Of a stretch of DNA of 64,000 nucleotides, positions 1 to 9,876 are shown in pieces (the stretch's first letter is position 1; the number at the start of each line of letters is the position of its first letter). The translations under genes and the position numbers were made by a program. Location of the stretch: NCBI GenBank assembly GCA_021399435.1, contig JAJTUP010000057.1, positions 186,001-250,000 on the forward strand, written 5' to 3'. Origin of the DNA: Diaporthe sp. PMI_573. Taxonomy: Eukaryota; Ascomycota; Sordariomycetes; Diaporthales; Diaporthaceae. The notes beneath the pieces were generated by a model, which saw only the letters and a program-made list of their open reading frames with translations, was not told the origin of the DNA and searched no databases.

Positions 1-413
1 AGATCAGAGTCGTGATCTAGCCAAACAAAGTCGTCAGTAGCTTCGGCCCCGGCAACAGGACCCAGGGTCCACTCACTGCCGTACGTAGATGCCCAGGGCA
101 AACCGGCTTCCACAAGGGGAACCGCAATCCTGTCCACGTAGGCAGTTGCGTTTGCTTTGAATGTGTTCTCGCCGGTGATCAGGTCGCCGTTCAGCACCAC
201 AAGCTCTGGAGACTCGAGCTTCAGGATGTCTTGCATAAGCTTTAGAGTCCTGTCGTCGTTAGAAGGACCCCAATCAGTGTCCTCCCCTTCACCGAAATGC
301 AGGTCCTCGAAGACGGTGATGTGAAAGGTCCCGCTGCTTGTGAAGTGAAGCGCCGGCCAGGCGCTGGAAAGCACAAACCAGCAGAGCGAGACGAGTATAA
401 GAGTCAACTCCAT
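1..413 (-). CDS. Calcineurin-like metallophosphoesterase, 5' part only
   Basis: The gene starts at 413 and leaves the window at base 1. Exon 1 is 77-413; an intron with GTGAGT donor and CTAG acceptor occupies 17-76; exon 2 begins at 16. The first residues form a hydrophobic signal or anchor segment (MELTLILVSLCWFVLSSAWP). The body shows the Dcr2/Sia1-type metallophosphoesterase motifs VFEDLHFGE, VVLNGDLITGEN and, only after the intron is removed, TYGNHDSD. The restored GNHD metal-binding motif supports the intron. The family are fungal phosphoesterases with a binuclear metal site; the substrate cannot be told from this fragment. It is transcribed away from the catabolic cluster and is probably not part of it. 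Confidence 0.85.
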   Translation of the reverse strand, partial: MELTLILVSLCWFVLSSAWPALHFTSSGTFHITVFEDLHFGEGEDTDWGPSNDDRTLKLMQDILKLESPELVVLNGDLITGENTFKANATAYVDRIAVPLVEAGLPWASTYGSEWTLGPVAGAEATDDFVWLDHDSD

Positions 414-1103
414 GCTGAAATCGAAGCAGTGGTATATCGGTGTGTTGAGGTGTTGTAGGACGATGGTTAGCTGATAGGCTAGCTGATATCGAAGCAGTGG
501 TGTAATTGCTGCACCGACGGAGCGTAGCAGGAGGAGTGGTTACCTGGCAGGTTATCTTGGTAGTTAGTTGCGGAGCCTGGAACAACAAACATACTATCAA
601 ACAATTTCCCCGACCTCTCTCAAACGACTGGATGGCAAACGGCGGAATTCGAAGTGATGTTGTTTACAAACGGAGACGTTTGGGACCCAACGTTGGCGGC
701 GGCACTGCGTGTATTGTAATTACAAGAAACCCTAGAATTGGCCACAAAATCTTACATTGTTCAAACATCGATTGAGAATCATTTACCGCCTTCGGGCATT
801 CTCCCTGCGTTGCTTTCTTAATTGGAAACAGAGTTGGCATCAGCCAAGTGTGCCCTCCAGTCTACCACTGCCAGAAACTGGGACTTACAAGATGAAGCTC
901 AAAGATCCAGATGTCTGGACTCTATGATCGTATTCAGATTATCTTTGCTTGCCACTGAAATTCGAGGCTACTGGGCTTTGAGCAGCGTCAGAGAGGTCCG
1001 GGACCTTGCAAGCGATATCTACACTTGCCCCTGACATCACTCTCGTTTGTTATGTGTTGGGCATGATGGTGGTACCCAGGAAATGAGAGAAATATCCTAG
1101 ATT
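414..1103. other. Intergenic, no gene seen
   Basis: Lies between the start of the phosphoesterase gene and the 3' end of the Rieske gene. It should hold the phosphoesterase promoter. The only internal structure seen is a short direct repeat, ATCGAAGCAGTGGT at about 420 and 488. The small open frames here have no recognisable motif. Confidence 0.6.
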
Positions 1104-2489
1104 CTACCACACGAGCTCAGGCCTTAGACTAAAGCAGGTTTCTGCCTCCAACTTTGAACAGAACTCTTCCTCTTCGTCCAGTTTTGTCGTCCTCGCTTCG
1201 CCGATGGGCTCCGGTACCGCGGGCCAGATCTCACGCCCACCACTGTCTTCCTCCTTTTTCCGATGCCCTGTCACATGCCTGCGAAGCGTCGCTTGAAAGT
1301 GCAATGGGCCCTTATTGCGAGATGGTCAGCTCTGTGGTACGGCCATCGCCCAAGGAAGTCCGCTCACCTTCTCCTTCTCAGGGTGGTATTCTCCATTGAC
1401 ATACACCCCCGCGTTGATATTTCTCTGCGAGCCATCGCAAAGGTCTTTGTCTTCTGCTAGTACTTGATGATAGAAGGCATTGATCTTTGCAAACTCTTCA
1501 TCTGTTGCATTCTTATGTCGATAAACTTCGTTCTCTATTTTGCTTGTCGTTGCTGTCACAGGGGTCATGCGCTGTATGTAAAACATATTTTCGCTGCATT
1601 TGGAGGTCAATATGATCTCCGGACTGGCCAAGAAGTTGAAGTTGACTGCTTACGTTACTGTTACCGATGTGGTTGGATAGAAGTAAGTGATGGACCTTCT
1701 GAACTGTTTCGCTTCTTGGTCCTTGTTGATGATCTCGTGCTCGAGGATACCATCCCCATTCGGCTCAACGCGATATTTCGACACATCCGATACGCCAGCG
1801 ATCAGAGGATGGGATGTAGGGCAGTGGTAACACTCGTTATAGTTCTCGATGAGCCCTTTCCAGTTGGCATCGACATCTATCTCCCATTCGTGATCGTAGT
1901 CAAATTCTTCCGCGAAGTCGAACTTGTTCATCCGTTCGCTTTGGTCCACACCTTGGAGTTGCTCTTCCCATGTAACACTCGGCTTTCCTCCAGGAATTGT
2001 GGCCTCCAAGTTGACCCAAACAAACCCCGTCTTGCCAACATGGACATGAATAGGCAACAGGCCATGTTGGCTCTTGTCGAACCCTTCGACGGTATCGAAC
2101 CGGGGAGCTTTCGCGAGATTCCCTTTCAGGCCATAGGACCAACCGTGATATTTGCAGCTCAGAATGCTGGCTGTACCACATTTCTTTTGTACGACGGGAT
2201 ATGCACGATGCCGGCAGAGATTGTGGAAGCCATTAATAGAGCCACTTCGGTCACGGATGAGGAAGAAGGAATAATTGGCCTGTGTGAAGGCGACAAATTG
2301 GCCAGGTTCGTGTAAGCGGAGTGAATGCGTGACTAGAATCCATTTCTGAGAAAATATTGCGCGCCGCTCAAGCTGGTACATCGCCGGGGAGCGATACCAT
2401 GATGCTGCCAGGCCCCTTCTTGGCTCGGGCTTGGTTTGCTCGCTTTTCTGGGAGATGCCTAAGAGCCGCCACATGATGTTGAAAGCCAA
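1104..2489 (-). CDS. Rieske non-haem iron oxygenase, choline monooxygenase-like
   Basis: Three exons, 1654-2489, 1368-1593 and 1104-1310, with introns of 60 and 57 nt; the spliced frame gives 422 residues. The Rieske [2Fe-2S] ligands are visible as C92-x-H94 and C112-x2-H115. The mononuclear iron site is in [13 protein letters not shown] with H222 and H227. After splicing the C-terminus reads [14 protein letters not shown], the normal context of this subfamily, and ends with REIWPA-type sequence. The subfamily (choline monooxygenase, stachydrine demethylase-like) uses O2 and an external reductase to hydroxylate or N-demethylate quaternary ammonium or aromatic substrates. It is divergent from the hxnY-like gene and shares its promoter. 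Inference: a peripheral enzyme feeding nicotinate catabolism, for example trigonelline demethylation, or a substitute for the missing ring hydroxylase. An unrelated neighbour is also possible. Confidence 0.88.
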
Positions 2490-2686
2490 GGATCGATGAT
2501 TGGATAATCAAATACAGAACGATGCTACCAGCGCGAGCCTCTTCAAGATCCAACTCTCTTTGCCTGCTGCATACATGTAGTAGGCTTGAGGCCCTCGCCA
2601 TAGCCGATGTGCCGCTCCATGATTGCCAAGTGATTGGAACCCCGGTCCCGGTTCGGGCACGCGTGCCGGAGCGATAGAGGTGGGAT

Positions 2687-2698
2687 AAGAGTGGGGAA
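2687..2698 (+). promoter_or_regulatory. GTGGGG motif, candidate HxnR site (Rieske/hxnY promoter)
   Basis: AAGAGTGGGGAA. The same extended core occurs in the hxnM/hxnW, hxnN/hxnV and hxnX/hxnR promoters. GTGGGG also fits the CreA consensus SYGGRG, so the binder is not decided by sequence alone. Confidence 0.5.
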
Positions 2699-2781
2699 GC
2701 TATCGCCCTCCTCGGGGTGTACAGATAACGACCTTTGCGGAGCTAATCCCTACGTATGCCACAACACCCCAAGAAGTCTGG

Positions 2782-2799
2782 CCGGACCCCTCCGTCCGG
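2782..2799. promoter_or_regulatory. Perfect inverted repeat, possible zinc-cluster factor site
   Basis: CCGGAC, six-base spacer, GTCCGG. Inverted CCG/CGG triplets are typical of Zn2Cys6 binuclear factors, but the regulator encoded in this cluster is a C2H2 protein. Function unknown. Confidence 0.3.
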
Positions 2800-3140
2800 A
2801 TGGCGGGCAAGCCTCGGGAGTCGGGGAGTCAACGCGAGCAGCGAGACCAAGTGTCTAGGAAGTCTGGGCTGAGATGACATCCGATCCGGTGACTTTCCCC
2901 ATCTTACGTAGGTCGTAACATTCTACAGATCGCAGCTTGCCGACTTGCACTATTGATCCAATTGCCTTGCACACGCACACATGAGAGTCTCCTCCTACAT
3001 TTGAGGAGCATCAAGCTTCCATAACACTCCAACATTTCAGTGGCAGCACATCATTTCGAAGCCGTAGACCACAACAGTTCGAAACAACTCTTGCATGTGA
3101 CACCATTTTCAGAGCATTGAACAAACTCGCCTGTGTCAAG

Positions 3141-4318
3141 ATGTCTAACGAAATCCCTCTCATTGACTTCTCCGGTATGGTGTTCGACAACACAATCAAA
3201 ACCTTCATGAACCCCTTAACTGACTGTGTGATGCCTGATAGATTTCCACTCGCCTGACCCAGCAGTCAAAGGCAAAGTGGTGGACCAGATCCGCCAGAGT
3301 TGCTTGTACAATGGCTTCTTCCAGATCAAGAATCACACTGTCCCACTGGAAGAGCAGAGCGCCGTTATGGCCAGTGCCAAGAAGTTCTTCTCCCTAGATC
3401 TGGAGGAGAAGCAAAAGGTGTCCAAGAACAATAATACTTGGAACCGCGGGTATGAGATGCTTCGATCACAAATCTTGGAGGAGGGTACCCAGCCCGAGCT
3501 GAAGGAAGGGTTCTACATCGGCGATGACATCTCGCCTGACCATCCTTACTTCGTAAACAAGAAGCTCAACAGCGGGCCAAATCAATGGCCAGAGCCCCTG
3601 GGACATACATTCCAGGAATCGACTATGACATACTACAAGTCAACAGTTGCCTTGGCTGCCGATCTGTTGAAGGCGCTGGCACTGTCCCTGGACCTTGAGG
3701 AAGACTACTTCTCCAGGTTCATGGACGGTGCCGTGGCAACGATGCGCTTGCTTCACTACCCGAGTCAACCGGCGGACGCGGATGAGAAACTTTCACGAGG
3801 AATCGGAGCTCACACGGACTTCGGGGCGATCACTCTACTCTTGCAGGACGAGGTAGATGGGCTGCAGGTCTGGGACAAGCGATCTGAAACGTGGATCGAT
3901 GTGAGTTTGTACACCTACCCACACTGTTGAGAGTGACACTTTCTGAGCTCTGAACTAGGTCGAGCCCACCAAAGGTGCTTTGGTTATAAACCTCGGCAAT
4001 CTGATGTCTCGATGGACAAACGAGAAATACAAGAGTAATGTCCATCGAGTGATCAACAAGTCAGGCAAAGAGCGCTACTCCATCCCCTTGTTCGTATCGG
4101 GCAACCCTGACTACCTCGTCGAGTGTATTCCAACATGCAAGGCGGCGGGTGAGCCGGCAAAGTTCCCCCCCGTCACGGTGCAGGAGGCTGTATCTGCGGC
4201 CTACGCCGAGTCCTATGGGAGAGCACAACTTTTTAAGCAGGGCTTGGAGAAAGTCGTTGGGAGCACTCCCGCATCGGCACCATCTCCAGCAGCTAGCACA
4301 CCGATTGCTGCTGCTTGA
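3141..4318 (+). CDS. hxnY: 2-oxoglutarate/Fe(II) oxygenase, HxnY-like
   Basis: Exons 3141-3174, 3242-3900 and 3959-4318 give 350 residues. The start MSNEIPLIDFS is encoded by a tiny 34-nt first exon. It is an isopenicillin N synthase-like dioxygenase: the iron ligands are H202 and D204 in GAHTDFG and H260 in HRVIN, and the 2-oxoglutarate-binding R270 is in RYS. The N-terminal DIOX_N region contains GFFQIKNH. The C-terminus is an Ala/Pro/Ser-rich extension. In A. nidulans, HxnY is a 2OG-Fe(II) dioxygenase of the nicotinate-inducible gene set; its exact step is not something I can assign here. It is divergent from the Rieske gene and is followed after 650 bp by the hxnP-like transporter on the same strand. 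The symbol rests on family plus cluster content. Confidence 0.87.
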
Positions 4319-4968
4319 GAATCAAATTGGATGCCCAGATGTTTGATGGAATCAGCGAAAGTCTATGTTGCTGCGAATGATCGTGTAGTGTATGACAAAA
4401 TTGAATCATTACTGTATCTTTTCGGCCTCGTTTATGAGAGAATGGTCATTGACCAGTACGGCCTCCGTTGTGTCCATGTCTTCAAACTGTCTGCGAGCTT
4501 GATCCTAGTCAGTGGAAACATCCTAGATGAGATTCCTAGTATGTGGCCGAGAACCACCAAATTTGATTTATGGTGACAGGCCAGAAAACGCATTCGTTCT
4601 ATTCCTTGAGAGTATCGAGAATGAGTCCCGATTCGTAAGCATTTCTGATATCAACCGAAGCGGCTTGGATTAATCGGCCTATCAGGAAAGGTCTCCCACT
4701 TTTGATTCCGGTCCTGCAGCTCGACGTTGCCGCTTGTGACAGTATGCCTATCACGAGTGACGCACTTGTCCTACTTTTGTCTCACAAATAGCCAATTATC
4801 ATCTCAACCATGATAGGTCCCAACGGAGACAAATCCTTAGTGGGTCCGGAGTAGGAGTACAAGACAATGAAACGGAACCGCCTCGAATCAAACATCCTTC
4901 ACTTAGCACAAGTTGTACAGCGTCCTTCTGTATCCTGGTCAACGCAAGGTACTTCGAAACGACGGAAA
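4319..4968. other. Intergenic, promoter of the hxnP-like gene
   Basis: No gene seen. A weaker relative of the cluster motif is present on the minus strand at about 4690-4703 (AAAAGTGGGAGAC). An in-frame upstream ATG at 4867 could extend the transporter by 34 residues. Confidence 0.5.
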
Positions 4969-6664
4969 ATGGCAAAGTCAAGTGACTTCGAGAGGAAGGG
5001 TGTCCCCCTAGATGAGGATGGCCGCTCGACAGCGGAGGGCCAAGTGTATGGATCCGAGGCGGTCAATGCAGGCCTGAACAGAGAGCGAAGATATGGTGAG
5101 TGCTGTCACATTCCATAAATGAGGCCAATAACACACATGCTCATGTTTTCTTTAGTGCGAAAGCTAGATCTGTGGCTTTTGCCCTTTCTCAGCATGATGT
5201 ACTTCTTCAATTCCATCGACCGAGTAAGTCATGCCACGATACCCATGTGCAACAATAATTCCAGACACCACTGACAAAAAGCCTATGCAGAGCAACTTGG
5301 GAAATGCCGAGACAGATGGAATGGGTGACGACTTGAATTTTGTCGGGCAGGAGTACTCGTTGCTCGTACTTCTGTTCTACATACCAAATGGTCTCTGCGA
5401 CCTTCCCCTCAACATGTTGACGAAGCGCTTCTCGGGCAAGATCATGCTTCCGCTCCTCATGACTGGCTGGGGTGCAATGTCTATGCTTCAAGCCGCCTGC
5501 ACCAGCTTCGCTGGCGTCTTGGCTGTTCGTCTGATTCTAGCGTAAGCTTTACCTCAGATGGTTGTTTAATTAGTACATCTATTCGCAGACACTAATTTCC
5601 GAGACAGGGCTCTTGAAGCCGGGTTTTTTGCCGGTGCCGTGTTCTATCTCACGCTCTTTTATACCCGCGGCGAACTGGGCTTCCGCATCGCTCTCTTCTT
5701 CGGAAGCGCGCTTCTAGCCGGGGCATTCTCCGGCTTGTTAGCCTTTGGGGTATTCCAAATCAGAGAGTCACGTGTGAAAGGCTGGATGTGGCTCTTTATC
5801 ATCGAAGGTGGGATGACGGTCATCATGGGAGTTGTTGCTTTCTTTTGGCTCCCAGCAACACCCTCGACTGCATGGTTTCTCACCGAGGAAGAGAAAACGC
5901 TGGCGGAGATGCGGCAGCTGCGAGACGGATCTGGCCAAGTTGGTGAAGCGTTTACAGTCAAAGACTGCTTTCGCAGCTGGAATGACCGTGTGTTCGCAGT
6001 ATGGTGCATCATCAGCTTCACCTATCCTGTTGCCTTCGCCACAACGGCAAATTTCCTGCCTCTCATCCTCAAGCGACTCGGATACAGCACCGTGATCACC
6101 AATCTCCTCACTGTCCCGCCCAACGTGGTTGGATTCTTGGTTCTATTGGCTGTGACGCGCAGCTCTGACAAGAATCGCGAACGTTCATTCCATATCATCG
6201 GCGCATTGCTCCTCAGCCTGACCGGTCTCATCATCTTGGCAGCGGTCCCATCGGACACCGACACCACACACATCGGGATCGCATACTTCGCTTGTTTCCT
6301 GCTATGCAGTGGCGCTTACATTCCAAGTTGCCTTGTCCACAGCTGGCACAACAACAATAACCTCAGCGAGACATCTCGAGCAGCGACTACAGGCTTGCTG
6401 GTCGGGCTTGGAAATTTGGGGGGCATAGTATCAGGGGCGACTTTTCGAACTAATTACGCTCCGCGTTACATCCCAACTCTTGGTGCGACCGCCGCTTGTA
6501 ATGTGGTCTGCATTTGCTTCACCTTGGGTCTGGGCCTCTGGATGCGTGGGCAAAATTCAAAGAAAGATAAGGAGCATGGGAGTGTGTTGAAGGCTGGGGA
6601 CATTGACACCAGAGATATGGGTGCTTTGGGAACTAGAGATCCAAGGTGGAGGTATTTTGTGTGA
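4969..6664 (+). CDS. hxnP: MFS transporter, Dal5/Tna1-type anion:cation symporter (HxnP-like)
   Basis: Exons 4969-5095, 5156-5223, 5291-5541 and 5608-6664 give 500 residues. The start at 4969 (MAKSSDFERKG) was chosen over 4867 because the extra 34 residues are not typical of the family. Spliced landmarks are RKLDLWLLPFL, MYFFNSIDRSNLGNA in TM1, GWGAMSMLQA and the ending DPRWRYFV, all typical of the allantoate/nicotinate permease group (ACS family, about 12 TM). Members of this family move small carboxylates, including nicotinate (yeast Tna1). Within the cluster it is the best candidate for uptake of nicotinate or a derivative. Assignment to HxnP rather than HxnZ is by subfamily and is less sure than the family call. 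Confidence 0.83.
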
Positions 6665-6861
6665 GTATTCGTGTCTACTGATCAGTCTCATCTGCAATCA
6701 CACGAATAAGCTTTTGCTCCTTGTCTCGAGATGTATGAGGATTCACATTGAAATGGCCAGTGTTCCTGTCACGTATCAAGTGGCCCCACACGGAAAAGGC
6801 ATATTCATAGCAGTGAGACATGCTTCAGGACTTTCATTGAGATATCTATCTTCTCTATGTT

Positions 6862-8098
6862 TCACGCTTCCTTATTCTTGTTTTCATGGTACTTCCGCAT
6901 GACCTCTTGTGCATCAGCCGGCATCAAGGCGCCAGGCGCTGGCGTATTCTTGCTCTTGAAGTGATCACTCATCTGATATGCAGTCAGTATCTCGGTACTG
7001 TATGAGTAGATGATACCACTTACCTCAGCCATGGTCACCCATCTTACACCCTCGTGCTTGTTGATGTGTTCAATTATGCGCTCATGCATGAGCAGGACAT
7101 GTGGACGGCCTGACACATCAGGATGGATGGTCATGGGAAAGATAAATTCGTCTAAAAGTCATCGATGTTAGTGGATGCTCTCATGGAAGGAACCGTGAAA
7201 CAACTTACCATATTCTCGGTAAAAGTAATCAAAGTGGTCCTTCCAGATGTCTTCAACGTCTCTGTGGACAGTTCAGCATTTCGTCGTCTGAAAACAAATT
7301 TCACCAAGACAAATTACCTTGGGTTGACCCATCCGTGGGAATTGGCGGAATTTTTGATGAACATCATGGGAGGTAGATCGTCGATATACCAAGAACCAGG
7401 GATCTCAACAAGCCCCGTCTCTTGTCCCTTCACCAGTGGCTTCATCCACTCTTCAGCCTTCTTCGAGTAGTCGATCTTCGTCCATGAATCTCCTGTGCGG
7501 AGCCAATACGCCTGACAATCATGGTGCGACATGGAGTGATCATATTCGATGCCATAGCTCAGCATGAGCTCGGTGCCTTCCTTGCTGGTTTCCCACCAGG
7601 GGGCAACAGAACCACGAGGAGGCTTACCGCAGAAGTCTGTCAGCATCTTCCAGGTCTTATCCAACACATCTCTCTGCTGCTCGAGGGTCATATCGACGGG
7701 ATTTTCATGACTGTAGCCATGTAACCCGATCTCATGTCCCGCATCGCGGACCATGGCGCACTCCTCGGGAAACGTCTCCAATGAGTGGCCCGGAATGAAC
7801 CAGGAGGCTTTGATATTGTACTTCTCGAAGAGCTTCAGAAGTCTACGGGTCCCGATTGTGCCGGCCCAGAGTCCTGGCTCGAGTCAGAACTCATGGTCGC
7901 TCGCAGCAAGTGCTGTCATCATCAGACTCACCTCGGCTGATGTCGCTGGTGCTGTCCTCACCCCCGTAGGATCCAAGCCAGCCAGCCACCGCATCGATGT
8001 CCACGCCATAGCTGTCTTCGTGGTCAGCATCCCCAGTTGGCTGCAAAGGCTATTGGTATTGCAAGTACTCACCAGACCAAGACTTCTTTCTTGCCCAT
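6862..8098 (-). CDS. hxnM: Polysaccharide deacetylase-fold cyclic imide hydrolase, HxnM-like
   Basis: Six exons: 8073-8098, 7932-8011, 7318-7873, 7209-7261, 7024-7151 and 6862-6972; 317 residues. The fold is NodB/PgdA-like. Metal-site candidates are D13 and D15 in GVDID, and H87 and H91 in HGYSH; further landmarks are [15 protein letters not shown] and WFIPGHS. The last intron (6973-7023, 51 nt) is a multiple of three without a stop, so its retention would add 17 residues in frame. This PgdA-like subgroup includes cyclic imidases rather than true chitin or peptidoglycan deacetylases, and no signal peptide is present, which fits an intracellular enzyme. In the A. nidulans pathway HxnM opens the cyclic imide formed from the pyridine ring. 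It is divergent from the hxnW-like SDR. Confidence 0.87.
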
Positions 8099-8754
8099 TG
8101 TGATGCTTAGATCGTGATGACTTCTAGAGTAACGTGCACGTCCTCAGATGCAGGTGATGCTTAGTCTCTTTCGCTGATGTACTCGTCCAGGGCTGGTTGG
8201 GTGGCCGGTACAAGAGGGGGTGGCCAGCACAGCGGAGGGCCGGCCAAAGTGGAGTTCGTTTCCTAAAGCGACTGAACGGATTGGCTTTCGCTAATGACGC
8301 GCTGTCACATTCTGGAGCATGCCGTCGTTACCAACGGCACCAGCAGCAGGAACGGCAACAGAACGGGCAGCAGATAGTGACCTGCCTGCCAAGCCCGCAT
8401 TACTGTAAGTGGTGGGACTGAGCGTCTTGGAGCTTCCCCTCCTTTCCCCACTCTTGACATCGCGTGCCGGAGGGGTTGAACCCCACCACTGCTTTGAGCA
8501 GCTCGCTATCTCAACTTTTGGTCGTGTACCCCTACCGTAGGCAAATTAATATTTTCGGAGAGAATGCGATTATCGCAAACTCAGCTCCGGTCTCGTTTAC
8601 GATCACTGTGGGTATTCCATGTGAAGGCAATATTATTACGCTCTGGGGAATTTAATGTTCAAATGATGCAGACCTGTTGCATGGCCACATTGTTACGTCA
8701 AGAAAACCATACACTCCAGTACAGACGCGGAAGATTACCCTGTGAAAGACAGCC
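8099..8754. promoter_or_regulatory. Bidirectional promoter, hxnM / hxnW
   Basis: The 656-bp spacer between divergent starts contains the cluster motif in reverse at 8444-8455, an exact second copy of CGCGTGCCGGAG at 8461-8472, and the palindrome GGGGTTGAACCCC at 8472-8484. These three elements lie within 41 bp. No coding sequence seen. Confidence 0.55.
8444..8455 (-). promoter_or_regulatory. GTGGGG motif, candidate HxnR site (hxnM/hxnW promoter)
   Basis: Reads AAGAGTGGGGAA on the minus strand, identical over 12 bases to the site at 2687-2698 although the surrounding sequence is unrelated. Confidence 0.5.
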
Positions 8755-9595
8755 ATGTCTAAGGTATGTACATGGTCAACAACAGGATTAATTTCTGCCT
8801 GAGAATGAATCTTGTGCTAATTATGAGCTTCAAACTTTACAGTTCTCGTTAAAGGGAAGAGTTGCTCTGGTGACCGGTGGAGCTAGGGGCTGTGGCTTTG
8901 CATTCGCTCAAGGTCTGGCTGAGGCAGGTGCAGATGTGGCCATCTTCGATGTGATCCCTCCTTCACCGGCTCTAGCCCAACTCACAGCGGACCACGGCGT
9001 TCAAACAAAGGCATATACAGTCGATGTGACGTCAATCTCCAGCCTCAAGGCTGGATTCGAAGCCTTCAAGGCAGACTTCGGTGGAAAGCTTGACATTCTC
9101 GTTGCGTGCGCGGGCGTAAACAAGAATGTTGAGCTCCTGAACACTACGGAGGAAGACTTCGACAGGTTATTTGGAGTCAACTGCAAAGGCGTCTACTTCA
9201 CTGCTCAACTGGCGGCGAAACAAATGATCGAGAACGGCACGAAGTCTGGTAGCATCATTCTCGTCGCCAGCATGGCCTCATACATCGCCATTCGTTCCCA
9301 GCGCTCGAGTGCCTACTGTGGGACAAAAGGTGCGGTGAAGGCAATGGTGGCGCCCATGGCTGCGGAGATGAATAAGTATGGGATAAGGGTGAATTCAGTG
9401 AGCCCCGGGTATGTCAGAACCGAAATGACAGCCCCGTTTCCCCATTTGTTGGAGAGTTGGAAAGATGAGATCATGCTTGGTCGTGTTGCAGAGCCCGATG
9501 ATATCAAAGGGGCGTGTGTGTTCTTGGCAAGTGACGCCAGCAAGTACTGTACAGGGACAGATATCGTGGTGGATGGGGGCGTGACTAAGTGGTGA
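8755..9595 (+). CDS. hxnW: Short-chain dehydrogenase/reductase, HxnW-like
   Basis: The first exon, 8755-8763, codes only for MSK; exon 2 is 8843-9595; 253 residues. The cofactor motif is T14-G-G-A-R-G-C-G21, with Cys where most family members have Ile or Leu. The catalytic set is S146 in VASMAS and Y161-x3-K165. NAG-type sequence appears as ACAGVNKN, and the C-terminus VVDGGVTKW is classical. It is therefore a soluble NAD(P)-dependent ketoreductase of classical SDR length. In the hxn pathway HxnW is the SDR acting on a keto intermediate after ring hydroxylation. It is transcribed toward the amidase, leaving only 281 bp between their 3' ends. Confidence 0.87.
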
Positions 9596-9876
9596 TATTC
9601 GGGGCTGGTCGTGCAGGAACTCTGCCTCAGATAAATAGTCATATCCAAGTCGATCACAGTATTCTCCCAGAGAAGTCTCCGCTAGCCCCCGTCAGCTGTC
9701 TGATCTCTGCTTCAGGTACCGCTGTAGATGCTAATAATCCGTGGATGTTGAAGTGCCACTTTGTATCTGTCGAGGAGATATGTTAAAAAGAAAATAGAAA
9801 AGAATTTGAGCATGAAACAGACTGTAATATGTTCAGTCAACAGGTCATCATCAGCTATCATTCATCTAGGTCTAAT

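Larger units (their letters stand above)
2490..3140. promoter_or_regulatory. Bidirectional promoter, Rieske oxygenase / hxnY-like gene
   Basis: This 651-bp spacer separates two divergent starts. It contains the GTGGGG-centred motif at 2687-2698, the 12-mer CGCGTGCCGGAG at 2660-2671 (repeated exactly in the hxnM/hxnW promoter), and a perfect inverted repeat CCGGAC-6nt-GTCCGG at 2782-2799. GATA cores (CGATAG at 2672, GATAAG at 2685) lie next to the first motif and would suit AreA-type nitrogen control, which is an inference. Confidence 0.6.

Noticed and set aside
420..500. Two copies of TCGAAGCAGTGGT resembling a cDNA adapter
   Set aside because: The match to the common template-switch primer stops after about 12 bases and the sequence is embedded in normal intergenic DNA, so contamination is not supported.
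1464..2315. 283-codon plus-strand frame
   Set aside because: Lies antisense to the Rieske oxygenase exons, which carry the full set of metal ligands.
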